DNA of 64,000 nt from Tetranychus cinnabarinus (lineage: Eukaryota > Arthropoda > Arachnida > Trombidiformes > Tetranychidae). Position numbers and translations under genes: made by a program. Positions 50,401-61,837 of the stretch are shown here, in pieces. The notes below the pieces were generated by a model. That model was not told where the DNA came from. It did no database searches and saw nothing but the letters and a program-made list of their open reading frames with translations. The stretch covers positions 2,914,001 to 2,978,000 of the forward strand of contig WHVY01000007.1 in assembly GCA_022266195.1 (NCBI GenBank), in the 5' to 3' direction. Within the stretch, counting starts at the first letter, position 1, and every line of letters begins with the position of its first letter.

Positions 50401-51751
50401 CTTCTTCTTGATCTTCTTCTACCTTCTTTTCCTACTTTTATCATCATTATCATCTTCTTTACTTGCCTAGAATTGCTTGGTAAAATTACTTTCCTTTCCC
50501 ATCATTTCTAACCTTCATCTAAAATCTGTATTCCATCTCTTTTAACCCAAACATTGTGTTTACTTGTTTCTCTAAAATAAATCTCTTGTTTCGTTAACTT
50601 TTCCTTTCGCCTTCGCCTTCGTCTTCCTCCTCTTTTTTTACATGACCATTTCCCGTCCAAAGCTCAATCATTTTCATCATCCACCCACCTCATCCCTCTC
50701 AACCCAATCCTCCTAATTTTTTTACTGTGTGATGTGAGCAACAGAAACCAACGAAAACAGACAAAGTTAAAGCATGATGAAGCGAATGTACAAGCTACAG
50801 TATTTAATGCACTTAATTTAGGCGTTTGCCTGAAAATAGCCATATGTATGGGTGGCTTATGAGTAACAACCCCTAATAGCCATACTAAACTGGGCAAAGC
50901 TTGCAAAACTTACAATAAAAATATAATGAAGAAATTATCAAATTTGTTCAGATCCAGGTCCTTTTAGTTATCCTAGTGTAAGAGTCTTATCTCAGTGTGT
51001 CGTCTATCCAAGTGGTTTCCAATGGTGGGTCTAGGTCCAACCAAAACCAAGGTAAACATTATGGATCCACCAAATTTAACCAGGATGAGACTACTTCTAG
51101 TTTGAAGACGACCATCGAGTAGCATCTTAAGATCACTTTTAGTTATAAATTTGATTCATTTAATTTTCAATCATTTATCCATTGGCCAAAGATCATTTCC
51201 TTGTATCTCCATTGCATTAGCAATTTCTGAGGGTTCACCTTCAGTAAGCCCATAAAAAAGCACACGTTCTTGGTACTTACCTAATATTAAAACACACGCT
51301 TGGATTGAAATTTCAACTTATTGGTGACTCCTTTGAATCCACAGAGTATTTAAATGTAAATAAATCAACAAATTCAACATAAGTTAATTATTATTGAAAA
51401 CTTAATCAAAAAAGCTAGTAAAAAGTGGCAACAAAACCCACTTGATACAGCTCATCATTTCTTGTCTTTCTTTTTCCCCTTACTCACTATCTATCTTTAT
51501 CTTCCTCCCCTTTTTTGTTTAGTCTCTCTCAACCTCTCCCACTCTTGCTTTTCCCTGTCTATTAATTTAGACAGCGATCTCACTAATTTTTCTCTTTCCT
51601 TTCCTTATCAGCTTCAATCTTCTCACTCTTTTTGCAAAAATACTTTCTTTAGTTAAGTCTTGTTGTTGAACCAAGACAAATGACGGATTTGGATTACTCA
51701 AAGTTTCTTCTGATATTAACGTTCTTTTTTGTCCTGTGATCAACTTTCAAC
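50401..51751. other. Upstream region of zinc-finger gene copy A
   Basis: Pyrimidine-rich on the plus strand at 50.4-50.7 and 51.46-51.66 kb. The block TCACTATCTATCTTTATCTT at about 51484, the following CTCCCAC and CCCTGTCTATT also occur upstream of copy B at about 57.90 kb, so part of the 5' flank was duplicated with the gene. A weaker match links 50.52-50.70 kb to 55.19-55.37 kb. The middle part (50.74-51.35 kb) is different in character and may be an inserted decayed repeat. No start site is assigned. Confidence 0.5.
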
Positions 51752-53992
51752 ATGTATAACCTAACCTACAACCACCAGTTTTTTCAAAATCAAAACTATG
51801 TTAAGGGTGAAAATATGGATACAAATTTTGTTAATGTTTTGAACAGCAAATCATTTAAATCATCGATACCATCATCATCTGTTTTATCATTAGTTAAGAA
51901 CTATTCTTCAAGTATAAATGATAAATCAACATTCAATCAGCTGAATTTAATCAACAACAACAACCGTAATAACAACAATAATATTTGTTATAATAATAAT
52001 AATAATAATAATAATGTTATTAATATGAATAACCAACAACTACCTCAAAGAAATGATAATATGAACCATCATACCAAATTAGTTAATAACCAGAAAAAGC
52101 GATATTCCTGTGATCAATGTTCATATTCAACTGATAGACGAGATCTTTATCGGAGACATGAAAATATTCACAGAGATGAAAAGCCATTTCGTTGTTATGT
52201 GTGTAATAAAATGTTTAACCGAGCTGATCATGTTAAGAAACATTTCCTTAGGATCCACAAAGGTCTTGAATATAATGTGAAACTAATCAAAAGGATTAAC
52301 GGCGTTGATTATACTGCATCAAATGTCAATCATACCACCAATGGATCGCCAAATACCAACAATAGCATCGCTTCCGAAAGTACACTTTTAAACAATAACA
52401 ACATAATTTGTGACACCAACAATAACAACCATAATAGTATTACTAATTTAGAAAGTCAAACCAATGGTTTAAAAAGTTTACCAACATTTAATCTAGCTTT
52501 GTGGAATGAAGAATCAAATAGATTACTTCTTGAAAACTACAGTTCGCAATCCAAGTATACATTACCTCCACGACAATCTCAATCTCAATTGCATTCTAAT
52601 TCTCAATTACCTCAATTGTCTCATCAATCAACACATCAAGATCGTGAACCTTTATGTGATTCAAATGGTCAATCAAATGGTCAAAGGGACTTGCTAAATA
52701 TTATGAATGATGCTGGCTTAACTTTATGTTTAAAACTAAATGGTTCAAATAATGGAATTAATGGAAGAACATCGAATGCTGATAAATCACCACTTCATTG
52801 CTTCTCAACGAAAATGTCTAGTCATGTAAATTCACCAAGATCAACTCCACCAACTCCATCGCCTTCACCACCATTCAACGATATACGAGGGATAAATATA
52901 TTTAAAGGGCCAATACCAAGAAATCAAGAAAATCGGCGTTCAACATACGATATGAGATCTGTCTGTTCAACACAAAATCATCGAAAACCAACATCACTTT
53001 TATCACCAATCAATTGTAAAACATCGTCACCTCCACAAACAATAGCAACATCGTTAGTTAAACCAAAATGTCTCGATAAATATGAAAACTCACATCAATA
53101 TGTTCAACATGATCACAAAATGACAATAACGTCTCTCAAAGGCAGCAAAAGCAAAGCCAGCCACATCACTAACAATAACAATGGATGTAATATTATTGAT
53201 AAAGTCGATGAAATGATAAAAATGAGTGAAAATGAATTCAATAGACGCTTATTGGAATCAATGGGCCCATCTTCGTCTTCAACGTTATTAGCTGAGCGAG
53301 ACTCATTTCCACATGCAACTCTAATTTTTAATACTGAAACATCTAATAACTCAAAGAAAACTAATTGGTTTAACCGTTTGAATCCAGTTCGTGTTAATAC
53401 AGTGTCTAGTGTTTTCACTAGCAATAATGAATTGAATGATAAATCTGATTCACAATCAAAGATTAATATTAATATGAAATATTCCAATAAATTTCCAGAT
53501 AAACATTCAGAAAAATATTCTGAAGAAGAAATATCATCAGAAACATGGCAGTCTGATGAAATTTCAATAGATGAATCCGATATCATTGAAGAAGTTGATA
53601 GTGAAGATGACAATTATTTAGAAATGTCTCAATTTAAAGATGAAGATGATGATAAAAGTGATATATATTTGCATGAAATCAAATCAAATACATTTGATTG
53701 TGAATATTGTGGATGTTCATTTGCTAATTACAAATCACTTCATACTCATCGATATCTTCTTCATCAATATATCAACAAGCAAAATAATCTTTATCCATAT
53801 TCTTGTGTTATTTGTGGTAAACGAAGTTCAACACAAAAGCAGATGATAAATCATATGGCTAATCATAATGGACTGCGAAATTCAAGGAAATATTCAAGAA
53901 ATGGATCAGCATCACCATCTATGGTGGCTATGAAATCATCAATAAGGAAAAATCGAAGAAAACAAAGCGAACCAAAACGAGTTGCAATGTAA
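51752..53992 (+). CDS. C2H2 zinc-finger protein, tandem copy A
   Basis: A 746-residue open frame with four C2H2 fingers in two pairs. The N-terminal pair has Cys120, Cys123, His136, His140 (CDQCSYSTDRRDLYRRHENIH) and Cys148, Cys151, His164, His169 (CYVCNKMFNRADHVKKHFLR then IH), joined by the linker RDEKPFR. The C-terminal pair has Cys650, Cys653, His666, His671 and Cys685, Cys688, His701, His705. Between them lie poly-Asn tracts, a PPTPSPSPP proline stretch and a Glu/Asp-rich segment (about 590-645). The tail KSSIRKNRRKQSEPKRVAM is basic. It is probably a DNA-binding transcription regulator of the nucleus; I cannot name an orthologue. The start at 51752 is the first ATG of the frame. An internal ATG at 51815 (MDTNFVNVLNSKSF) is where identity with copy B begins and may be the ancestral start. 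Confidence 0.85.
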   Translation: MYNLTYNHQFFQNQNYVKGENMDTNFVNVLNSKSFKSSIPSSSVLSLVKNYSSSINDKSTFNQLNLINNNNRNNNNNICYNNNNNNNNVINMNNQQLPQRNDNMNHHTKLVNNQKKRYSCDQCSYSTDRRDLYRRHENIHRDEKPFRCYVCNKMFNRADHVKKHFLRIHKGLEYNVKLIKRINGVDYTASNVNHTTNGSPNTNNSIASESTLLNNNNIICDTNNNNHNSITNLESQTNGLKSLPTFNLALWNEESNRLLLENYSSQSKYTLPPRQSQSQLHSNSQLPQLSHQSTHQDREPLCDSNGQSNGQRDLLNIMNDAGLTLCLKLNGSNNGINGRTSNADKSPLHCFSTKMSSHVNSPRSTPPTPSPSPPFNDIRGINIFKGPIPRNQENRRSTYDMRSVCSTQNHRKPTSLLSPINCKTSSPPQTIATSLVKPKCLDKYENSHQYVQHDHKMTITSLKGSKSKASHITNNNNGCNIIDKVDEMIKMSENEFNRRLLESMGPSSSSTLLAERDSFPHATLIFNTETSNNSKKTNWFNRLNPVRVNTVSSVFTSNNELNDKSDSQSKININMKYSNKFPDKHSEKYSEEEISSETWQSDEISIDESDIIEEVDSEDDNYLEMSQFKDEDDDKSDIYLHEIKSNTFDCEYCGCSFANYKSLHTHRYLLHQYINKQNNLYPYSCVICGKRSSTQKQMINHMANHNGLRNSRKYSRNGSASPSMVAMKSSIRKNRRKQSEPKRVAM

Positions 53993-56900
53993 ATTTAAAA
54001 GAGCAACTCTTGATAACATATGCCATTGGATTCTCTAAATTGCCAATAATTGAATTGATAGTAGAATTGATTATGGGTTATTAACAGCAATAGCATCCGA
54101 TTGGGAGGAATCAAATGTTGTGCGATTGGTTATCCGCTTCAACATTCAATATTCAAGCTTCATCTTCAGATCTATCCCAAAAATGCCAAGAAATATAAAT
54201 TTATTAAATTTTTACCCATTGATTGTGAACTGTGATCAGCTCTAATTTATTTAGTTAGCTTGATTATGTTATGTATCTGAGCTTGTTTATTATAATAATT
54301 TGTAAATTACATAAAATTCAACGTTTTTGATGCAAAATCGTTTTTGTTACACAAGACCATCGTCATTTGTTTAGTTATCAAATGGTTATATCCAATTCTT
54401 TGAAGCGGAAATGTTCATGTAATGACTAATATTTTCCAATTATATTTCACAAATTCAATGTGTTTCTGAAAAACACTTGAGATTGCACTCCGCCTAACAC
54501 TGCAAGGTCCTCCATGTCTTTCACCACTGAGTGGGCTAACAGACAACTTCAATAAATCAAATTGCTCCAAAAATATTTACAGTTTGCAATGAAATTATCA
54601 TAACCATGAAACTTGATGAAATTGGGTTACAAATGGGATTCTCAAAAATTGCATTCATGGTTAACTAGGGACAAGATTTATTGTCGATCAAATAGAGAAA
54701 GATTCAGTTATTCAATCGCCATCCACTAATCTCCAAATTAAAATTATCATTTATCTGGTTAAACAATCTAAACCAATTGTTTCAATTGAACACCAATTAC
54801 AACCAAAGCTGTGAAAATTGCCAATTTACCAATTTGTAAAGCAACATTTCCAACGACAAACCAAATGCATTGAGAAGGATGAAATTAGCTAATTGTGGAA
54901 GTTGGATTTTTGTTGAATTGAAAATATCAAATCAAGAGTCCAACTAAACCAGCCTTTTAAACCAGTTTTAAACCCAAAAAAAGCAGTTATAAAAAGCAAA
55001 TTATTGAACCTTTGAACGACCTGTAAAGCATTTCCCAGGAATCGTCCAATGAATACAATCTTTTTCATTAATATTTTGCCTTGCAATAACCAAAAGCAAA
55101 TCCATCTCTAATTTTCACCACACAATCATCTAGAAGTGACCAAGAAATTTGCTCTCTCCTGCAACCTAATCATTCTCATGATAATGATGATGAAAATCTG
55201 TATCCATCTCTTTTCAAGTCAAAACAAAATCATATTTACTCGTCTTCCTCCTCTCTTAACATCCTCTTTACACATAATCATTTGCAGACCGAGAAACTCA
55301 ATTTTCCTCTCTTTCCCTTCCTTTTACCAATCACTTTGATCATCCACCCACCCACCTCCTACTTGCATCATCCAAGTTGATCATCATCTTTTCATCCTCT
55401 TCCATGTCATACTCAGCACATACGAAAGACACACAAACAAGAAACTATCTAATACAGTTGATCCTTCTCATCATCTCTCATCTTTTACTCTCATCATTAT
55501 TCTCAACCTTTTTTTCCCTTCTCAATGTTATTCCAACTCTCACCCAAATATATATTTATATCCTTTCCTCTCTCCCCCATTATCCCTCCCACAATGATCG
55601 ATCCTCGAGGAAACTATTCCTCAGGCTTTTCCTCTGTAACATCCTTATCATCTTCGTCTTCCTCAGAATCTTTCCAATCCGTAAAAGGAAGAAGAGGAAA
55701 AAGCAATCTTTGGTAGCCACCCCTTAACCTCCCTCTTTCATGCTCTTTCTTAAGCCTCAACAGACTTTATCATTTCTTTTCCTTTTCTTCTTCTTCTCAT
55801 CTCGTTTTCCCTCGCCTAACATCCTTCAGCATTATCATCATCATCATCATCTTCCTCCTTCTTCTTGTAATATCTTCTTTCACCATCAACATCATCTCAT
55901 CTCTTTACCATTCTCTTGCAGTCAAAAAGTCTCCCACTTTTTTTTCTTCTTCTCTCTATTTCCATCTTTTCCTTTCTATCCAATTTTATCTTCAATCTTC
56001 CGCCCTTTTTTGCTTCTCCTTCTCTCATCATTATCATCACCAAACTCTTGAAAATGAAGATCAAAAACCTTGACCAGACCAACCCACCCACTCCACCCTT
56101 TTAACTAATCCATGAAACAAAAATGTACACAATAGTCACATCAACATTGAACAGCAAACAAAAACCCAAAACCAACAACACCAACGAATGTAAACCTGAA
56201 AACTGTTATTCAGACGGTAAAGAGAGAGAGAGAGAGAAGAGAGAGGAAAAGTGTTTTCATTAAACCCAATCATTATATTACCATGTATATTACAATGATA
56301 ATGATAACTGTTGGTGAGAGTGAAAATGTAAGGCACAACAAACCTTCAATGTACAGAAGTAATTGAATGGATGGCGAACGAAAAAGGGGGAAAAAGATGA
56401 ACAAAGAGGAAACTTTGAGAGTTACAAGTTACATGGAGAAGACATGGAAAAATGTTCAGCAGAAAGGAGGAGGGAAGAAAGAGGGAAAAAGGCAAGGGGA
56501 GTGTGTGGGTTGAAATGGTGATCATCATGATGTGAATAAGTTTTCATCATTTTTACACAGGCAAAGAGAAGAGGAAAAAAAAGAGGAGAACGAGTTTTCA
56601 GTTTCAACAGCAAAGATGAAATGTTAACAGCACCATGAGAATAATGTTGAAAGTATTACATGAAGATCATCTTCATGGTGGTGTTGTTAGTAAACCTTAT
56701 CTTCCTCCTTCTCATCATCTACTCATGATAGGGGTTAATTTTGTCTCTTCCTTTTTCATCATTTTCTTCATATTCTTCTTTTTCCTTTTTCGTAACCTTT
56801 TTTTGTGTGTGTGTGTCTCTTTCCTTTCTTTTACTTCTCATCTTTCCTCTCGTCATTATCAGCCTCTTCTGGGGTGGAAAGTGCACAAATGGGGAGAAGA

Positions 56901-57048
56901 AGAAAAAAAACTGAGTTTCAACTGAAAACAACCAACACCCACATTGATTAAATGGACGATCAGAATGATTATGATGATGATGGGTCTAGGCACCTACACA
57001 CCTCTTTTCAGTCATCAAAGTGATTCAGAAAAACGAGTTACAGGAAAA
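53993..57048. other. Spacer between the zinc-finger copies
   Basis: 53993 to about 54350 is the 3' UTR of copy A and stays homologous to the 3' UTR of copy B (to about 62190). Past that the two diverge. 55.38-56.10 kb is an extended pyrimidine-rich run on the plus strand that yields several overlapping Phe/Leu/Ser open frames of no coding value. An (AG)n run lies at 56221-56246. No gene is supported. Confidence 0.55.
56221..56246 (+). repeat. (AG)n microsatellite
   Basis: About nine AG units with one interruption. Simple sequence. Confidence 0.75.
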
Positions 57049-57515
57049 ACATGAACATTCGCATATGGATGAACATCAAGAATACTTACGATCAACTGAC
57101 TTGGCTGTTCAAGTTTTTTGTTCAATTGTTGAAGGCCTTAAAGAGTTTCGTAGTTGAAAAACTTGGTTAGCTTTTTACATTCAATTACAAATGAAATAGA
57201 CGATAAAGTTTCAAGATAAAAATATACTTTTTTTTCTCCCTTTTCACATCATCGTCCTTGTTACCAGAATCATCATCATTCTAGTCATCATCACTAACTT
57301 ATCAAAACACTCACATAGTGGGTTTTTTTACCCTGAGCTCAAGTGAGGTGGGTGGAGAAGAAGAGGAGGAAGAGGGTGAATGATGGAAGATTATAAAGAA
57401 GAGGGGAAACTTGATGATTAACCCAAAAGAGAGACTCGTGTGGGGTTTATGGAGGTGTGATGAGAGGATGATGATGAAGGGAAGATGCAAAAAATGATGC
57501 GGGTGGGTAAGAAAG

Positions 57516-57557
<42 letters not shown>

Positions 57558-57642
57558 GGGTGGGTGGTTAAAGAGAGGGATAGAGCATTGAAACACCATA
57601 GGGGTTACCAATTGCTGTGAATGTTTCCTTCAACATGATCAG
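57049..57642 (+). repeat. Left arm of the 590-bp inverted duplication flanking copy B
   Basis: Nearly identical, in reverse complement, to 62589-63166. It begins ACATGAACATTCGCATATGG and ends near GAATGTTTCCTTCAACATGA. Differences include one extra T in a poly-T run (about 57118) and a longer (AG)n microsatellite at 57523-57553. The two arms enclose zinc-finger copy B and its 5' UTR intron. Confidence 0.9.
57523..57553 (+). repeat. (AG)n microsatellite inside the left arm
   Basis: About 15 AG units. The corresponding run in the right arm (about 62677-62692) has only about eight CT units, so the microsatellite has changed length since the arms were duplicated. Confidence 0.8.
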
Positions 57643-59494
57643 TATTCATCAGTAGATAGAGACCAAAGATAAGTTTCTCTTTCTTTTCTCTTCTTCTTTT
57701 ACTGTAAACCACCCTTCATATTTATCCTCATCTTCCTCCTTCTTCCCTCAATCTTAAGTACAGCGAGAAAAGTGAAAAACTAGAAGAAGATTCTGACTGC
57801 CTTTCATTTTTCGCTTTTTTTTTGCTCTCTTCTTTTTCCTTTATTTTTCACTCTTTAATCATCTTTCTCTATCTCTTATCCCCCACTCACTTGTCTCTCA
57901 CTATCTATCTTTATCTTCCTTCTCTAGCAACCTCTCCCACTTTTCATTTCCCTGTCTATTTAGCTTTCAATGCAACATAGACAGAAGTCTTCTTTCCCTT
58001 TCCTTTCCTTGTTTCTTCCCTCTTCTTTTCCCTATCTTCTCACCTATCTTCTTCTCCCTCTTTCTCCAGTGAGTTTTTCTCTCTCTTTAACGAAAAATAT
58101 TCTCCTAAAGGATATTTTCTTGTTTGTTGTTGTTGGCCAAAGCAACTTGCGATTCTTCTTAACGTTATCAAATTTTTGTTGCAACTCTTTGCTTGTGAAC
58201 CTTGATTATATCATTATTTCAACAAACTACCGATTACCAACAGTTATTTTGTGTCTTTGTTAATTATCATCAGTATCGTTTGGTTCCATTCTGACTGTCT
58301 TCAGTTTTGATTACATTTTTCTTGTCTCAGATTCTTTGAAAACTTGAAGATTCTCTCTTTCGATTCAACCTTTTTACTCATTTTTCGCTCACAAGATCTC
58401 CCTCTTTCTCACTCTTTTTTCTGGTATATTTATATTTTCCCTCAATAATCTTAACCATTGTCAACTTTGTTGATTGAACTATGTGCTGTTTGCTTGTATC
58501 TAACAACAACTTTGTTTTCTGGTTGAACAATGTTTAACCCAAACTTTTCACTTTCAAAATACAGTCATATGGAACATTTAACCATCTTATTTTAAAGGTA
58601 AGTTTTTAGCCTCTTTTCAAGTCTATTTCAGTGTTAATTTAAAGGGTGAACCAAAAGTAGGGACACAACCATTTTAAGCGGATTGTTAGAAAAACTATTA
58701 TGCCCTGAAACAATTAAAGAGCATAAACGGATAGAGAAATTTTCTAGCTTCAATTCAATATCGAAATATTGAATTTTGATGAAAAAATATGATCAGTATT
58801 CGTGTTGAAAATTAATTTTTTATTTACGAATTTGCCATTCCCTATGTTGAAGATGAAAAAAATTCCACAGAAAGAGAGAAAATTTCAGGGAAAAACTTGC
58901 CCGGTGCTCTTCCGTTTTGAAAATTCTGCTTTTGATGTAGCTAAGAATGCTCTTCAAGATGAAATCTATCTAAAATTTATTTTATTTAAAAAAATCTGTG
59001 AAAAATAACCATAAAAAAATCATCTAAAGCTGCGGCAAAACTTTAACAGTAAGCATGAATCAAAAATTACGTAAAATTTTTTGAGAATGTCGCCCAACAA
59101 AAATAAAATAATCATCTTATTGTCCGAGTTCTAGTCTACAAAATATCTTAAGATGAAATAAATACGATAAATATTAACCAAGAAATCCAGTTTCAAATTT
59201 TGTGTCCCTACTTTTGGTTCACCCTTTACATTTAAATACAACCAGTTTAACTAATATCCATGTTTTGCCTAATCTTTAATTTCAGTTTCCTTGTAGTTCT
59301 AAAAGTCTGGCTCTCTCGTTTGCTTATTGGTACTGTGCACTTTTGTTTTATTAGTGTTTTGTTTTTATCTGAAAACAACGAGGAAAAGGGAAGCTTGTCT
59401 GGATTAAACCTTTAATAAACCTGTTCTCACCTTTTTTGGATCGACTGTTGCTTTAATATCAAATAACTGTTTTGATGATCCAATTTTCAACGAA
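57643..59494 (+). promoter_or_regulatory. 5' flank, 5' UTR exon and 5' UTR intron of zinc-finger copy B
   Basis: A pyrimidine-rich flank (57.66-58.45 kb) includes the same TCACTATCTATCTTTATCTT block found before copy A. A probable non-coding exon ends at a GTAAGT donor at 58598. The acceptor is TTTAATTTCAG at 59275-59285 and the coding exon follows. The intron is therefore 688 bp, of which 587 bp are the inserted element plus one TA duplication. Without them it would be about 101 bp. The exon carries a short upstream ORF (ATG at 58570 region, stopping before the donor). Confidence 0.55.
58642..59226. mobile_element. Non-autonomous Tc1/mariner-like element (MITE), 585 bp
   Basis: Perfect 27-bp terminal inverted repeats start AAGGGTGAACCAAAAGTAGG at 58642 and end with the complement at 59226. 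The element is flanked by TA dinucleotides at 58640-58641 and 59227-59228, the target duplication of the Tc1/mariner superfamily. The interior is AT-rich and has no transposase frame (longest open frame 68 codons without a DDE/D signature), so it needs a transposase from elsewhere. A small internal hairpin, TTCAATAT-CGAA-ATATTGAA, lies near 58757-58776. The intact termini suggest recent insertion. Confidence 0.88.
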
Positions 59495-61837
59495 ATGGTA
59501 TCAATAATTAGCAAAGGTGCTGATAATTTGAACTCTTTTCGCTCAATTGTTCCTAAAAGAAACGATAAAAGCCATTCTACAACCATATCCACTAGTTTTG
59601 TAAAAAGTGAAAATATGGATACAAATTTTGTTAATGTTTTGAACAGCAAATCATTTAAATCATCGATACCATCATCATCTGTTTTATCATTAGTTAAGAA
59701 CTATTCTTCAAGTATAAATGATAAATCAACATTCAATCAGCTGAATTTAATCAACAACAACAACAACCGTAATAACAACAATAATATTTGTTATAATAAT
59801 AATAATAATAATGTTATTAATATGAATAACCAACAACTACCTCAAAGAAATGATAATATGAACCATCATACCAAATTAGTTAATAACCAGAAAAAAAGAT
59901 ATTCCTGTGATCAATGTTCATATTCAACTGATAGACGAGATCTTTATCGGAGACATGAAAATATTCACAGAGATGAAAAGCCATTTCGTTGTTATGTGTG
60001 TAATAAAATGTTTAACCGAGCTGATCATGTTAAGAAACATTTCCTTAGGATCCACAAAGGTCTTGAATATAATGTGAAACTAATCAAAAGGATTAATGGT
60101 GTTGATTATACTGCATCAGACATGACCGCCAATGGATCGCCAAATACCAACAATAATAATATAAACAATTCCAATATCGCTTCCGATAGTACACTTTTAA
60201 ACAATAACAACATGATTTGTGACAACAACAACAACAACAGCAATAATAATCATTATAATCACCATAATGGAGTTACTAATTTAGAAAGTCAAACCAATGG
60301 TTTAAAAAGTTTACCAACATTTAATCTAGCTTTGTGGAATGAAGAATCAAATAGATTACTTCTTGAAAACTACAGTTCGCAATCCAAGTATACATTACCT
60401 CCCCGACAATCTCAATCTCAATTGCATTCTAATTCTCAACTATCTCAATTGTCTCATCAATCAACACATCAAGATCGTGAACCTTTATGTGATTCAAATG
60501 GGCAATCAAATGATCAAAGGGACTTGCTAAATATTATGAATGATGCTGGTTTAACTTTATGTTTAAAACTGAATGGTTCAAATAATGTAATTAATGGAAG
60601 AACATCGAATGCTGATAAATCATCACTTATTTCTTGTTTCTCAACGAAAATGTCTAGTCATGTAAATTCACCAAGATCAACTCCACCAACTCCATCGCCT
60701 TCACCACCATTCAACGATATACGAGGTATAAATATATTTAAAGGGTCAATACCAAGAAATCAAGAAAATCGACGTTCCCCATACGATATGAGATCTGTCT
60801 GTTCAACGCAAAATCATCGAAAACCAACATCACTTTTATCGCCAATCAATTGCAAAACATCCTCACCTCCACAAACAATAGCAACATCGTTAGTTAAACC
60901 AAAATGTTCAGATAAAAATGAAAACTCATATCAATATGGGCAGCATAGGCATATTAATGTTTCTCAGCCCCATCACCAAATGACAATAACGTCTCTCAAA
61001 GGCAGCAAAAGCAAAGCCAGCCACATCACTAACAATAACAATGGATGTAATATTATTGATAAAGTCGATGAAATGATAAAAATGAGTGAAAATGAATTCA
61101 ATAGACGCTTATTGGAATCAATGGGCCCATCTTCGTCTTCAACGTTATTAGCTGAGCGAGACTCATTTCCACATGCAACTCTAATTTTTAATACTGGAAC
61201 ATCTAATAACTCAAAGAAAACTAATTGGTTTAACCGTTTGAATCCAGTTCGAGTTAATACAGTTTCTAGTGTTTTACCTATCACTGAGGAATCAAATGAA
61301 AGGCCTAATTCATCTAGTTCTCAAGCAACATCCAATAATGATAAAAAATATTCAGATAAATATTCTGAAGAAGAAATATCATCAGAAACATGGCAGTCTG
61401 ATGAAATTTCAATAGATGAATCCGATATCATTGAAGAAGTTGATAGTGAAGATGACAATTATTTAGAAATGTCTCAATTTAAAGATGAAGATGATGATAA
61501 AAGTGATATATATTTGCATGAAATCAAATCAAATACATTTGATTGTGAATATTGTGGATGTTCATTTGCTAATTACAAATCACTTCATACTCATCGATAT
61601 CTACTTCATCAATATATCAACAAGCAAAATAATCTTTATCCATATTCTTGTGTTATTTGTGGTAAACGAAGTTCAACACAAAAGCAGATGATAAATCATA
61701 TGGCTAATCATAATGGACTGCGAAATTCAAGGAAATGCTCAAGAAATGGATCAGCATCACCATCCATGCTTGTTATGAAATCTTCAATAAGGAAAAATCG
61801 AAGAAAACAAAGTGAACCAAAACGAGTTGCAATGTAA
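59495..61837 (+). CDS. C2H2 zinc-finger protein, tandem copy B
   Basis: A 780-residue open frame, paralogue of copy A 7.8 kb upstream. From MDTNFVNVLNSKSF (ATG at 59615) onward the two proteins are almost identical, including all four C2H2 fingers and the basic tail KRVAM. Differences are concentrated in the Asn tracts, a segment around NMICDNNNNNSNNNHYNHHN, an insertion (QYGQHRHINVSQPHHQ) and a replaced stretch before the acidic region (ITEESNERPNSSSSQATSNN). The first 40 residues (MVSIISKGADNLNSFRSIVP and on) are unrelated to copy A. Either the N-termini were exchanged at the duplication breakpoint, or translation starts at the shared ATG. Homology continues through the 3' UTR. Probable nuclear DNA-binding regulator, orthologue not named. 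Confidence 0.85.
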   Translation: MVSIISKGADNLNSFRSIVPKRNDKSHSTTISTSFVKSENMDTNFVNVLNSKSFKSSIPSSSVLSLVKNYSSSINDKSTFNQLNLINNNNNRNNNNNICYNNNNNNVINMNNQQLPQRNDNMNHHTKLVNNQKKRYSCDQCSYSTDRRDLYRRHENIHRDEKPFRCYVCNKMFNRADHVKKHFLRIHKGLEYNVKLIKRINGVDYTASDMTANGSPNTNNNNINNSNIASDSTLLNNNNMICDNNNNNSNNNHYNHHNGVTNLESQTNGLKSLPTFNLALWNEESNRLLLENYSSQSKYTLPPRQSQSQLHSNSQLSQLSHQSTHQDREPLCDSNGQSNDQRDLLNIMNDAGLTLCLKLNGSNNVINGRTSNADKSSLISCFSTKMSSHVNSPRSTPPTPSPSPPFNDIRGINIFKGSIPRNQENRRSPYDMRSVCSTQNHRKPTSLLSPINCKTSSPPQTIATSLVKPKCSDKNENSYQYGQHRHINVSQPHHQMTITSLKGSKSKASHITNNNNGCNIIDKVDEMIKMSENEFNRRLLESMGPSSSSTLLAERDSFPHATLIFNTGTSNNSKKTNWFNRLNPVRVNTVSSVLPITEESNERPNSSSSQATSNNDKKYSDKYSEEEISSETWQSDEISIDESDIIEEVDSEDDNYLEMSQFKDEDDDKSDIYLHEIKSNTFDCEYCGCSFANYKSLHTHRYLLHQYINKQNNLYPYSCVICGKRSSTQKQMINHMANHNGLRNSRKCSRNGSASPSMLVMKSSIRKNRRKQSEPKRVAM

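Noticed and set aside
53113..53613. 166-residue minus-strand open frame within zinc-finger copy A (and its counterpart in copy B)
   Set aside because: Antisense shadow of the zinc-finger coding sequence. Its presence in both copies only reflects the duplication.
59404..59649. 81-residue minus-strand open frame over the start of copy B
   Set aside because: Antisense to the supported coding frame and 5' UTR; no family match.
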